A stretch of DNA of 19,567 nt. Origin: an uncultured Roseburia sp. GTDB taxonomy: Bacteria; Bacillota; Clostridia; Lachnospirales; Lachnospiraceae. Position numbers and translations under genes: made by a program. The DNA lies in assembly GCA_934358955.1 (NCBI GenBank), contig CAKRLC010000049.1, positions 1-19,567 on the forward strand, in the 5' to 3' direction. Of this stretch, positions 1 to 6,996 are shown piece by piece. The notes below the pieces were generated by a model, which saw only the letters and a list, made by a program, of their open reading frames with translations, did no database searches and was not told where the DNA came from. Positions within the stretch are counted from its first letter, which is position 1; every line of letters starts with the position of its first letter.

Positions 1-110
1 TCAACTTTTGCATACTCAAAAAAGTCTTCTAAATCCATTTCACTCCATTCTCTAATGATTAGTCTATCTGTTTCAAGCACAACACCTGTTAAATCAACAT
101 TTGCATTCAT
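1..110 (-). CDS. GNAT-family N-acetyltransferase, N-terminal part only
   Basis: A reading frame starts at the ATG complementary to 108-110 and runs off the left window edge, giving 36 codons. It begins MNANVDLTGVVLETDRLIIR, then continues EWSEMDLEDFFEYAKV. The 'LETDRLIIREW' stretch is the usual opening strand of RimJ/RimL-like GNAT acetyltransferases, which transfer acetyl from acetyl-CoA to an amine, often a protein N-terminus or a small molecule. The acetyl-CoA binding motif lies outside the window, so substrate and completeness cannot be judged. A good ribosome binding site (GAGGAG, 11 bases before the ATG on the minus strand) decides the start. An extended -10 promoter element sits at 155-163. 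Confidence 0.72.
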   Translation of the reverse strand, partial: MNANVDLTGVVLETDRLIIREWSEMDLEDFFEYAKV

Positions 111-154
111 AAATCTATCACTCCTCAATCAATCTCGATTGGTTAATTTGTTTT

Positions 155-163
155 ATTATAACA
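155..163 (-). promoter_or_regulatory. Extended -10 promoter element for the acetyltransferase gene
   Basis: Read on the minus strand this is TGTTATAAT, a TGn plus consensus TATAAT -10 box about 45 bases upstream of the acetyltransferase start. No good -35 box is seen at 16-18 bases, which is common for extended -10 promoters. Confidence 0.5.
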
Positions 164-206
164 CATGTAAATTTGTTTATAAAAAAGAGCAACCGACTTA
201 TCTCAA

Positions 207-392
207 TTACTCTCTGTTCATTACTTCCATGATAATAATATCATAACTTCCTTCAAAAAAAGTCTCAATACCGTAGTTATTCCTTATATCAAAAAGAAAG
301 ATACGCGTGGTTAGTCCTTCGCTAGTCCATGGTTAGTCTTTTGTTAATTTTCCGTTATCATTCAAATAGAACATACCGTTTTCCCCATAAGC
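207..392 (-). pseudogene. Decayed reading frame, family not recognised
   Basis: One minus-strand frame from about 392 down to the TAA at 207-209 reads like real protein: AYGENGMFYLNDNGKLTKD, then an in-frame TAA (333-335), then PWTSEGLTTRIFLFDIRNNY and GIETFFEGSYDIIIMEVMNR before the final TAA. A further TAA (393-395) precedes it. Both internal stops could be former CAA (Gln) codons, which fits decay by point mutation. I see no start codon with a ribosome binding site, and I cannot name the family. It could instead be chance, since the region is AT-rich. It ends about 45 bases upstream of the acetyltransferase promoter and may be the tail of a lost neighbouring gene. Confidence 0.35.
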
Positions 393-450
393 TTACCACT
401 CATTACATTTCAGGTGCTTACCACTCAGACTTACCACTTTTCTTACCACT
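392..450. repeat. Four CTTACCACT direct repeats
   Basis: CTTACCACT occurs exactly at 392-400, 417-425, 430-438 and 442-450, with looser CCACCACTT relatives near 520 and 542. The start-to-start distances are 25, 13 and 12 bases. Possible explanations are binding sites, iteron-like repeats or a short tandem expansion in dead sequence. No replication initiator gene is nearby to favour an origin. The remaining 451-578 stretch shows nothing I can identify. Confidence 0.55.
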
Positions 451-570
451 TTAAGTCACGGTTTTGTGATATTTTACGATACTTTACGAGGTTTTCTCTG
501 TAAACGTCAAATGCCTTCCACCACTTATAAATCAAGCATTTCCACCACTTCCCAGCTCTTACTTTTCTGG

Positions 571-590
571 GCGAACGCCTAGCGTTCGTC
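571..590 (-). terminator. Small hairpin around the rlmI-like stop codon
   Basis: On the minus strand CGAACGC-TAG-GCGTTCG forms a perfect 7-bp stem with the stop codon as the triloop. It is not followed by a clear run of T, so a termination role is uncertain. Confidence 0.3.
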
Positions 591-1778
591 TACAACCTGG
601 AAAATGAAAAATTTCAGATAGTAGCTCTCATCCGCTGCCCACAAAATCGGATGATCCGGCGCCTGCGTACGGAATTCCACCTGGCGGAGTCTCTTATGTG
701 TTGCCTTTGCAGCCTCTTTCACGGTCTTGGCAAGGAGTTCCTGTGTCATGAAGTGTGAGCAGGAACAGGTTGCGAGATAGCCGCCATCTTTGACAAGCTT
801 CAAGCCCTTCATGTTGATCTCACGATAACCCTTGATCGCATTCTTTGTTGCCTCACGGGACTTGGTAAATGCCGGCGGATCCAAAATGACCACATCGTAT
901 TTTTCTCCTGCCTGTGCAAGCTTTGGCAATTCATCCAGTACGTTGGCACAGCGGAAATGCACCGTATCCTCCAGATGATTTAATTTTGCATTCGCCTGTG
1001 CCTGTCCGACTGCATATTCGGAAATATCAAGTCCTGTCACATCTGCTGCTCCTGCAATCCCTGCATTCAGCGCAAAGGTTCCCATATGTGTAAAGCAATC
1101 CAGCACTTTTTTTCCTTTACAGATGCGCTGCATCGCAAGTCGGTTATATTTCTGGTCAAGGAAAAATCCGGTCTTTTGTCCATTTACCACATCTACCATA
1201 TAGTAAACACCATTTTCCACGATCTCTATATTGGTGTCAAATTCCTCCCCAATGAATCCTTTTACTTTGGAAAGTCCTTCTTTTACACGTTCGTTCGCAT
1301 CGCTTCGCTCATAGACGCCACGGATCCGGATGCCGTCCTCTGCAAGGATCTCTTTTAAAAAGTGTACGATTTTTTCTTTAAACTGCTCCATGCCAAGTGC
1401 AAGACATTCTACAACAAGCACGTCTTCATATTTATCAATGACCAGGCCCGGCAGGAAATCCGCTTCGCCAAAGATCACGCGGCAGGAAGATGTATCAACC
1501 GTTGTTTTCCGGTACTCCCAGGCATTTTGAACACGCATTTTTAAAAAGGTATCGTCGATCTCCTGATCCGGTTTTCTTGTCATCATGCGGATGCGGATTT
1601 TGGAGTTCTGGTTGATAAATCCTTTTCCCATTGGATAACCGTCAAAATCATGAACGGTTACCACCTCGCCATTTTTAAATCTTCCTGTGATCGTATCGAT
1701 CTCGTTATCAAAAATCCAGGCACCACCTGCTTTGATCGTGCGTCCTTCGCCTTTTTTTAATGTTACAATTGCGCTCAT
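579..1778 (-). CDS. RlmI-like class I SAM-dependent 23S rRNA (cytosine-C5) methyltransferase
   Basis: This gene encodes about 399 residues. The N-terminal part is a PUA domain ('MSAIVTLKKGEGRTIKAGG'), an RNA-binding module. A central linker follows, then a Rossmann-fold methyltransferase with the SAM-binding motif VLDCFTHMGTFALNAG, the acidic strand-end VTGLDIS, the NPPY-equivalent motif VILDPPAFTKS, and CSCSHF holding the likely catalytic cysteine. This order matches the RlmI/YccW family (m5C1962 of E. coli 23S rRNA); the exact target here is inferred. I chose the ATG at 1776-1778 over an in-frame ATG 12 codons upstream because GAGGAG lies six bases before it and the domain starts there. It is downstream of the NUDIX/IMPase gene by about 100 bases, on the same strand, so it may be co-transcribed. 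Its stop codon lies in the loop of a 7-bp hairpin. Confidence 0.88.
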   Translation of the reverse strand: MSAIVTLKKGEGRTIKAGGAWIFDNEIDTITGRFKNGEVVTVHDFDGYPMGKGFINQNSKIRIRMMTRKPDQEIDDTFLKMRVQNAWEYRKTTVDTSSCRVIFGEADFLPGLVIDKYEDVLVVECLALGMEQFKEKIVHFLKEILAEDGIRIRGVYERSDANERVKEGLSKVKGFIGEEFDTNIEIVENGVYYMVDVVNGQKTGFFLDQKYNRLAMQRICKGKKVLDCFTHMGTFALNAGIAGAADVTGLDISEYAVGQAQANAKLNHLEDTVHFRCANVLDELPKLAQAGEKYDVVILDPPAFTKSREATKNAIKGYREINMKGLKLVKDGGYLATCSCSHFMTQELLAKTVKEAAKATHKRLRQVEFRTQAPDHPILWAADESYYLKFFIFQVVDER

Positions 1779-1883
1779 CGTATTCTCCTCTGTTTTTTCA
1801 TTTTTAATGTCCATTCACACTTTGTTTCTACAATACCAATCGCTTATCAGCGCTTCTTCATAAATGAGAGTTCATCACTTCTG

Positions 1884-3209
1884 CTATCTTGCCTGCCTGT
1901 TTGTTGCCAGCAGTGAGCATGGGCGTTCGAGTGTGATCTCTCTGCCCGCTACGGTTGTTACAATGCCACCGGCTTCCTCCACGATCAATGCACCGGCTGC
2001 GTAGTCCCATGGACTTAATCGAAGTTCAAAATAAAGTTCTGCCCGTCCTGCCGCAATACTGCACAGATCGATGGCTGCCGAACCGCTCCTTCGGATATCC
2101 AGTGCTTTCTTAAAATAATCATATGCCATCTGGAATGATTTTTGGCTCAATTCCTCATAGTAAGGTGCTGTGCCAAATAAAACGATTCCCTCGGATAAAG
2201 GTTTCCCGGAAACATGGATCGGCTGTCCGTTTAAATACGCTCCACTGCCACGCTCTGCGGTAAACATCTCATCCAGATATGGATTATATACCACGCCGAT
2301 ATATTTTTTTCCATCCTTTATCAGTCCGACAGAGATTGCACTTACATGATAATCTTTGATAAAATTTGTTGTCCCGTCGATCGGATCCACAATATAGGCA
2401 AAGCCCTTTTCGATCGATGCATGAATATCATCCTCTTCCCCGACAAACACTGCATCCGGAAGAATCTCAAGCAGTCTCTCCCTTAATGCCTCCTGTACTT
2501 TTTTATCATAGGTTGTAACAAAATTTGCATGTCCTTCCTTGGCATCGACCATCTCCGCTGTTCTTACCGCATTTAACATGATTTTTCCACACTCGCGCAC
2601 TGCATCCGCGATTTTATCCACAAGCGTACGGTTTAATTTGCCAAGTACTGCTGTTTCGCGCTCCAGCCATGGGATTTCTGTGGAAAATGTAATATTCTCT
2701 GACAGCTTCTTTTGATTTTTTAAGATACATGTCTTTTGCAGGAAGTCTCTCGTTTTTTTCTGTTCCGCTTTTAATAGCTTTGCATTCGTCTGATAAGCTT
2801 CCTCTATCGTAACAAAAACCGGATGAAATCCTAACTTCTCCTCATAATTGTCCAATGCGCCCTCGACCTGCTCCATGCTCCTAAGCCAGCACTCATAATA
2901 ACGTGATTCCATCTGAAAATACACGTCAGGATCATCCACATCGATATTTTGTTCATAAGTCTGCCCGATCTGTAAGCCAATGTGGATATCTGTATACCCT
3001 GTTTCCTCCCGGATCTCCCGGAGAAGTGCTTCCTTATCGTTTTCGCCTTCTTCCATTCCACCACCCGGAAATTTGTAATCTCCCTGGTTCGTCTGCACCA
3101 TCAGGATTTTATTCTGATAATGTATCACGCCACGGATCGCTGTTCTTTTCTTTATCTTTACCTGCTCTTGCGGCAGCTCATCCGTAATAAATTCTAATTG
3201 AAATTGCAT
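1884..3209 (-). CDS. NUDIX hydrolase fused to an inositol-monophosphatase-family phosphatase
   Basis: This 441-residue protein has two catalytic domains. Residues about 20-160 form a NUDIX hydrolase with a full Nudix box at 50-72 (GGMEEGENDKEALLREIREE, then TGY), which would cleave a nucleoside diphosphate linked to another group. Residues about 190-441 form an inositol monophosphatase/CysQ-like domain with GEEDD (257-261), the metal-binding DPIDGTTNF (275-283) and SPWDYAAG (399-406). All visible catalytic residues are kept in both halves, so both may be active. Substrates are unknown; a NUDIX product dephosphorylated by the second domain (for example a PAP-like or sugar phosphate) is only a guess. 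AAGGAGC five bases before the ATG supports the start. A promoter at 3300-3327 would give a leader that contains repeat fragment 3225-3282. Confidence 0.87.
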   Translation of the reverse strand: MQFQLEFITDELPQEQVKIKKRTAIRGVIHYQNKILMVQTNQGDYKFPGGGMEEGENDKEALLREIREETGYTDIHIGLQIGQTYEQNIDVDDPDVYFQMESRYYECWLRSMEQVEGALDNYEEKLGFHPVFVTIEEAYQTNAKLLKAEQKKTRDFLQKTCILKNQKKLSENITFSTEIPWLERETAVLGKLNRTLVDKIADAVRECGKIMLNAVRTAEMVDAKEGHANFVTTYDKKVQEALRERLLEILPDAVFVGEEDDIHASIEKGFAYIVDPIDGTTNFIKDYHVSAISVGLIKDGKKYIGVVYNPYLDEMFTAERGSGAYLNGQPIHVSGKPLSEGIVLFGTAPYYEELSQKSFQMAYDYFKKALDIRRSGSAAIDLCSIAAGRAELYFELRLSPWDYAAGALIVEEAGGIVTTVAGREITLERPCSLLATNRQAR

Positions 3210-3224
3210 AAAATGCTCCTTGGT

Positions 3225-3282
3225 TTATTTTTTGTGCAATCTGCCAGCATAAACTTAAATGCAGACCTTTTGACACCTGAAT
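3225..3282. repeat. Right-end fragment of the 231-240 bp hairpin repeat
   Basis: This stretch matches the right end of the repeat at 3521-3751: TTTTGTGCAATCTGCCAGCA, then AAACTTAAATGCAGACCTTT and TGACACCTGAA. The element is cut at its left end, a few bases upstream of the ribosome binding site of the NUDIX/IMPase gene, so it lies in that gene's predicted 5' leader. Confidence 0.8.
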
Positions 3283-3327
3283 TTTATACTGTATAAAATA
3301 TTATGCCATCCTTTCTTCATTTGTAAA
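3282..3327 (-). promoter_or_regulatory. Promoter of the NUDIX/IMPase gene with a palindrome at the predicted start site
   Basis: On the minus strand TTTACA (3322-3327) and CATAAT (3300-3305) are separated by 16 bases, each matching consensus at five of six positions. The predicted transcription start falls in a perfect palindrome TTTTATAC-T-GTATAAAA (3282-3298), which is well placed to be an operator. No regulator is identified. Confidence 0.5.
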
Positions 3328-3365
3328 GTATTTACTGAAGCAATTCTTATTTATTTTGTATTGTT

Positions 3366-3508
3366 GTTACTGTTCACTCAGCAGTAAAACACTAGCTGTT
3401 TTGCTGCGTAAGAAATTGATTCAAGAGTGAGCAGGCTCCTTTTGCGAAGCAAAAACTTAAAATGAGTCTGCGAATCGTTACTGGAACGAGGTACGAGTGA
3501 ACAGTAAC
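3366..3508. repeat. 143-bp inverted-repeat element, second family
   Basis: The ends are perfect 14-base inverted repeats, GTTACTGTTCACTC (3366-3379) and GAGTGAACAGTAAC (3495-3508). Inside are GCAGTAAAAC/GTTTTGCTGC (3381-3390 with 3398-3407), GCAGGCTC/GAGTCTGC (3431-3438 with 3464-3471) and TTTTGC-GAA-GCAAAA (3440-3454). GAGTGA recurs at 3425-3430 and CGTTACTG near 3475, so alternative pairings are possible. There is no open reading frame. A truncated second copy lies at about 3755-3838. It could be a MITE-like element or a structured RNA. Confidence 0.7.
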
Positions 3509-3520
3509 GTATTGTCATGA

Positions 3521-3751
3521 TTCGGGTGTCAAAAGGTCTACTCTGTAACCTTTATTGGCAAATTGCACAAAAGAAATATGGAAAGTTTCTCTTTGTGCAA
3601 TGGAGATAAGACTCATGAAGCGTGGAAGCCTCTGCTGAACACGATTCATGCTTTCAGAGGCTTATCGGAATGTTTTGCACAATGAAACTTGCAATATTTT
3701 TTTGTGCAATTTGTCATTCCAAACTAAGATGTAGACCTTTTGACACCCGAA
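3521..3751. repeat. Full copy A of the 231-240 bp hairpin repeat
   Basis: The termini TTCGGGTGTCAAAAGGTCTA and its complement (ending at 3751) pair perfectly, and the arms pair imperfectly over the whole length. Each arm also contains its own hairpin: ATTGCACAAA/TTTGTGCAAT (3562-3571 with 3592-3601) on the left and TTGCACAA/TTGTGCAA (3675-3682 with 3702-3709) on the right. The tip carries GATAAG/CTTATC (3605-3610 with 3661-3666) and AAGCCTCTG/CAGAGGCTT (3626-3634 with 3655-3663). It could therefore fold as one long hairpin or as a cloverleaf. No protein is encoded. Related copies are at 12854-13085 and 16981-17220. Confidence 0.9.
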
Positions 3752-3754
3752 GCA

Positions 3755-3838
3755 TTGTTATTCAGCAGTAAAACACTCGCCGTTTTTCTGCGCAAGAAAG
3801 TGATTCAACTGTGTGCAGCCTCTTTTTTGAAGCAAAAG
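3755..3838. repeat. Truncated second copy of the 143-bp element
   Basis: CAGCAGTAAAACACT followed by a CTGCG-AAGAAA-TGATTCAA segment repeats the interior of the element at 3366-3508, including the stem GCAGTAAAAC/GTTTTTCTGC (3765-3774 with 3782-3791) and the GAAGCAAAA end. The left terminal repeat is shortened and the right half is missing. It directly follows hairpin repeat copy A. Confidence 0.7.
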
Positions 3839-3863
3839 TTATGCCAATCTTTTTTCTCAAGTC

Positions 3864-3892
3864 TTGTAATATAAATGGTAACGTGTTAGAAT
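3864..3892 (+). promoter_or_regulatory. Promoter of the CoA-transferase gene
   Basis: TTGTAA (3864-3869) and TAGAAT (3887-3892) are 17 bases apart and lie about 60 bases upstream of the CoA-transferase start, just after the repeat cluster. Confidence 0.6.
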
Positions 3893-3910
3893 TTATCTAA
3901 TAATTTTGGA

Positions 3911-3930
3911 CAAATAAGTTCTATTATTTG
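3911..3930 (+). promoter_or_regulatory. Palindrome in the CoA-transferase leader
   Basis: CAAATAA-GTTCTA-TTATTTG is a perfect 7-bp inverted repeat with a six-base centre. It lies between the predicted transcription start and the ribosome binding site (GGGAGGT, 3940-3946). It could be an operator or an mRNA hairpin. Confidence 0.4.
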
Positions 3931-3953
3931 CAAATTTATGGGAGGTATTTGTA

Positions 3954-5294
3954 ATGGATTTTTCACAGGAATACAAGCAGAAACTTGTATCTGCCGATGA
4001 GGCAGTAAAATTAATCAAATCCGGTGACTGGGTTGATTATGGATGGTGCAATGGCACAGTTGACGTTTTAGACCAGGCTCTGGCAAAACGTACTGATGAA
4101 TTAACAAATGTAAATCTCCGCGGTGGTATTTTATTAAAACCGCTTGCTGTTTTCGCCAGAGAAGATGCTGGTGAACATTTCACCTGGAACTCCTGGCATA
4201 TGTCCGGTATTGAACGTAAATTGATCTCAAGAGGATGCGCTTACTATAGCCCAATCCGTTATTCTGAGCTTCCTCGCTATTATCGCGACTCTTCCTGCCC
4301 GGATGATGTTGCCATGATTATGGTTGCACCTATGGACAAGCACGGATATTTCAATTTTGGTCCGAACGCATCCCACCTTGGTGCAATGTGCGAGACTGCA
4401 AGACACGTTATTGTCGAAGTAAATGAAAATATGCCGCGCTGCCTTGGCGGTACAGAAACAGGAATTCATATCTCTGATGTCACCTATGTTGTAGAAGGAA
4501 ATAACGCTCCGATCGGAGAACTTGGCGGCGGCGGTCCTGCTACAGAAGTTGATAAGAAAGTTGCACAGCTGATCGTAGACCAGATTCCAAATGGCGCATG
4601 TCTCCAGCTCGGTATCGGCGGTATGCCAAACGCAGTTGGTTCCCTGATCGCTGAATCTGACTTAAAAGACCTCGGTGTACATACTGAAATGTACGTAGAT
4701 GCTTTTGTTGACATTGCAAGAGCCGGTAAGATCAATGGATCTAAGAAGAATATCGACCGTTTCCGTCAGGTATACGGATTTGGTGCAGGTACAAAGAAGA
4801 TGTACGATTATCTGGATGAGAACCCTGAAATGATGAGTGCTCCGGTAAGCTACACCAACGATATCCGTTCCATCGCTGCATTGGATAATTTTATTTCTAT
4901 TAATAACTGCGTTGATATCGATTTATTCGGTCAGATCAGTTCTGAATCTTCCGGTATCAAACAGATCAGTGGTGCAGGCGGACAGCTTGACTTTGTATTA
5001 GGTGCTTATCTTTCTAACGGCGGTAAGAGCTTTATCTGCTGTTCCTCTACTTTTACAGATAAAGCAGGTGTTATGCATTCCCGTATCCGTCCTACACTTT
5101 CAGAGGGAACGATTGTCACCGATACCCGTGCTAATACACATTATGTTGTAACAGAATTTGGTATGGTCAACTTAAAAGGTCTTTCTGCATGGCAGAGAGC
5201 AGAGGCACTGATCTCTATCGCTCATCCTGATTTCCGTGATCAGCTGATCGCAGATGCAGAAAAGATGCATATCTGGAGACGTTCCAACAAATAA
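3954..5294 (+). CDS. but: Butyryl-CoA:acetate CoA-transferase
   Basis: This cytoplasmic enzyme moves CoA from butyryl-CoA to acetate, giving butyrate and acetyl-CoA; it is the final step of butyrate formation in Roseburia, E. rectale and Faecalibacterium. The 446-residue length is normal for family I CoA-transferases related to acetyl-CoA hydrolase/4-hydroxybutyrate CoA-transferase. The glutamate of HTEMY (E245) is the expected covalent catalytic residue. [26 protein letters not shown] and [16 protein letters not shown] are the glycine-rich CoA-binding parts, and the C-terminal [19 protein letters not shown] is typical. The sequence reads like the gut butyrate-producer version throughout, so I favour butyryl-CoA over other acyl-CoA substrates; this is recognition, not a search. 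GGGAGGT seven to eight bases before the ATG fixes the start. It has its own promoter and a terminator at 5345-5390, so it is a single-gene unit. Confidence 0.93.
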   Translation: MDFSQEYKQKLVSADEAVKLIKSGDWVDYGWCNGTVDVLDQALAKRTDELTNVNLRGGILLKPLAVFAREDAGEHFTWNSWHMSGIERKLISRGCAYYSPIRYSELPRYYRDSSCPDDVAMIMVAPMDKHGYFNFGPNASHLGAMCETARHVIVEVNENMPRCLGGTETGIHISDVTYVVEGNNAPIGELGGGGPATEVDKKVAQLIVDQIPNGACLQLGIGGMPNAVGSLIAESDLKDLGVHTEMYVDAFVDIARAGKINGSKKNIDRFRQVYGFGAGTKKMYDYLDENPEMMSAPVSYTNDIRSIAALDNFISINNCVDIDLFGQISSESSGIKQISGAGGQLDFVLGAYLSNGGKSFICCSSTFTDKAGVMHSRIRPTLSEGTIVTDTRANTHYVVTEFGMVNLKGLSAWQRAEALISIAHPDFRDQLIADAEKMHIWRRSNK

Positions 5295-5344
5295 ACCACT
5301 GTGAATATCTTTATTGTATAATTACAAAATTATTTCTCAATGCA

Positions 5345-5390
5345 AAACAGAGGCTCTTATACTCGCCTGTATAGGAACCTCTGTTTTTAT
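5345..5390. terminator. Bidirectional terminator between but and the isomerase gene
   Basis: AACAGAGG and CCTCTGTT enclose an imperfect stem (CTTATAC with GTATAGG) and are followed on the plus strand by TTTTTATT. On the minus strand the same hairpin ends in CTCTGTTTTGC. It lies between two convergent genes and probably serves both. Confidence 0.8.
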
Positions 5391-5448
5391 TCGTTATCTT
5401 ATCATTATTTTTTCATATCTTATTACGTCTGCGCCACAGAACCTGCTG

Positions 5449-6885
5449 CTAACGGCATACAACCTCTACCGACACATCCATTATTTTTGCAACTTTAAGG
5501 ATCGTATCTATATGGCGGCCAACTGCTGCTGCCATATGATGTGTCGGACCTGCTTCACTCCATCGGTTGCAGAACTCTCTTGCTCCGATAGAAAAACGTG
5601 TTCGCATATTGGTGTCACCGAATGTAAAGATCGGTCCGTCCTCATTGACCCCCTCTGCTACAACGAACTTGAAGTTTCCATCTTTGTCCTGCGTAATTCC
5701 AAGATAGGTCACATCGCCTGCCGGCGGATAGAACTGTGTCAGATAACCGCCGCCCGTCTTTCCATGGAACACATCTACAATCTTCATCGTAGGTTTTCTA
5801 GCCTGTGAAATATCAGCATCTCCGGAACCGGAATGTCCTATAATGCAAATATCTTCATTGAAATCGATGGAATACATCTCTGACAGCTGTCCGGTACCGG
5901 CAATTGTCTTTAAAATGCTCATTGCCATGGCTACCTTCATATCTCCTTCCACCGCACATGCAACACCCTGCTTGATAAGCATGGAAAATGCCGGGATGAG
6001 CATGCTGTCTAATTTTCCTGCAATGCCCTGCGCAAACCCATCATAATGAGAAGCGATCATTCCAAGATCTTCCTCCCTGGCCCACTCCTCAAATGCAACC
6101 ACGTATTTTGCCATATCCCATACGGTTTCAACCGTTGCAGCTGAGCCATCTGCCCCCGGAGCAATATCAAACGTTTCCAGGATATCCTCCGCTTTTGCCC
6201 TGATGGCAGTCTCATCTGTAATGTGATCTGCAATCGCCCACATTTTTTCCCAGTCAAACTGCTTCGTGTAAAGCCCCATGCGATGGTATAGATTGGTCTC
6301 ATCAATATACAGATCCATCATTCCCGGATATGGTCTTCCGATCTGTGCAATATTGGTATAGCGGAAGCGCCTGCGCACCTGCGCAGCCTTGCACCACTGG
6401 GAGATCTCTTTTTCCACATACGCATCTCCGCCTTCCACTACTCCGGTGATTACCGCATGTCTCTTTCCCGCTCTCTCAAGATCAGCCACCATCTCTCCGA
6501 CTGCACCACAGGCATATAACTCTCCAAGCCATTTTGGTGTATCCGTATTTGCATAATCTGGTGCTTTTAACTTCTGCACATTTACAAGAACGACCGGCAC
6601 ATTCAAATCCCGGATCGCAGGAAGCATGTTGTAGCTTGTCGCATACGTAAGAAGCTGCAAAATCACAAGGTCTACATCTGCTGACCTGAATTTATCCCCT
6701 GCTTCCATGGACAATTCCTTTGTCGTAACAATTCCGCCGTCTACCAGTTCCACTGTTTCCGGAATCGTCTTTTTAAATACCTCGTACTGCGCTTCAAATT
6801 CAGGAACAAGTGATGGAAACTGTGGAAGGTATGCGCCAAGTGCGATCGCAAATACGCCTACCTTTGCCTTTGTCTCTACTAACAT
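5449..6885 (-). CDS. L-arabinose/L-fucose isomerase-family protein
   Basis: This 478-residue protein has the overall plan of AraA/FucI-type ketol-isomerases: an N-terminal Rossmann-like half (VGVFAIALGAYLPQFP; LVILQLLTYATSYNMLPAI) and a C-terminal half with candidate metal ligands at E313 (CAVEGDMK), the D341-E344 segment (DFNED), H351 (GHSGSGD) and H449/H450 (GPTHHM). These enzymes interconvert an aldose and a ketose using Mn2+. It differs clearly from classical L-arabinose isomerase and no kinase or epimerase gene is adjacent, so the sugar is unknown and I give no symbol. AGGAGGAG five bases before the ATG supports the start. The gene lies downstream of an AraC-type regulator but behind a strong terminator (6943-6996), so it probably has its own promoter. 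Confidence 0.75.
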   Translation of the reverse strand: MLVETKAKVGVFAIALGAYLPQFPSLVPEFEAQYEVFKKTIPETVELVDGGIVTTKELSMEAGDKFRSADVDLVILQLLTYATSYNMLPAIRDLNVPVVLVNVQKLKAPDYANTDTPKWLGELYACGAVGEMVADLERAGKRHAVITGVVEGGDAYVEKEISQWCKAAQVRRRFRYTNIAQIGRPYPGMMDLYIDETNLYHRMGLYTKQFDWEKMWAIADHITDETAIRAKAEDILETFDIAPGADGSAATVETVWDMAKYVVAFEEWAREEDLGMIASHYDGFAQGIAGKLDSMLIPAFSMLIKQGVACAVEGDMKVAMAMSILKTIAGTGQLSEMYSIDFNEDICIIGHSGSGDADISQARKPTMKIVDVFHGKTGGGYLTQFYPPAGDVTYLGITQDKDGNFKFVVAEGVNEDGPIFTFGDTNMRTRFSIGAREFCNRWSEAGPTHHMAAAVGRHIDTILKVAKIMDVSVEVVCR

Positions 6886-6898
6886 TTTTCTCCTCCTC

Positions 6899-6941
6899 GC
6901 TATTCTTTTTATACGTATTTTCTTTTTTATTTTAGAATAGC
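6899..6941 (-). promoter_or_regulatory. Inverted repeat upstream of the isomerase gene
   Basis: GCTATTC (6899-6905) and GAATAGC (6935-6941) are perfect complements around a 29-base AT-rich centre, directly before the ribosome binding site of the isomerase gene. They could be operator half-sites (perhaps for the neighbouring AraC-type regulator) or a leader hairpin. No clear -35/-10 pair is visible here. Confidence 0.35.
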
Positions 6942-6942
6942 A

Positions 6943-6996
6943 AAAATAAGGACAGCTTTTTAGCCTCTTACTTGACCAAAAAACTGTCCTTATTTT
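6943..6996 (-). terminator. Terminator overlapping the end of the AraC-type regulator gene
   Basis: On the minus strand AAAATAAGGACAG pairs perfectly with CTGTCCTTATTTT (13 bp, extendable by TTTTT/AAAAA) and ends in TTATTTTTGC. The upstream arm lies inside the coding sequence, in the last codons (MENKDSFLVK) of the regulator. Confidence 0.75.

Noticed and set aside
55..246. 63-codon plus-strand frame at the left end
   Set aside because: It runs antisense through the acetyltransferase start, its ribosome binding site and its promoter, and has no start signal of its own.
207..395. Stop-codon reassignment (TAA read as Gln)
   Set aside because: Many intact genes in the window end normally at TAA, so recoding would be untenable; decay is the simpler reading.
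3521..3751. Hairpin repeat as a CRISPR array or tRNA gene
   Set aside because: The unit is a single palindrome per locus rather than short direct repeats with spacers. The cloverleaf potential lacks tRNA hallmarks such as a T-loop GTTCGA and a CCA-proximal acceptor stem.
5314..5808. 164-codon open frame on the plus strand after but
   Set aside because: It overlaps the terminator and the 3' end of the isomerase gene on the other strand, lacks a ribosome binding site and has a cysteine-rich, unrelated composition; it is a shadow frame.
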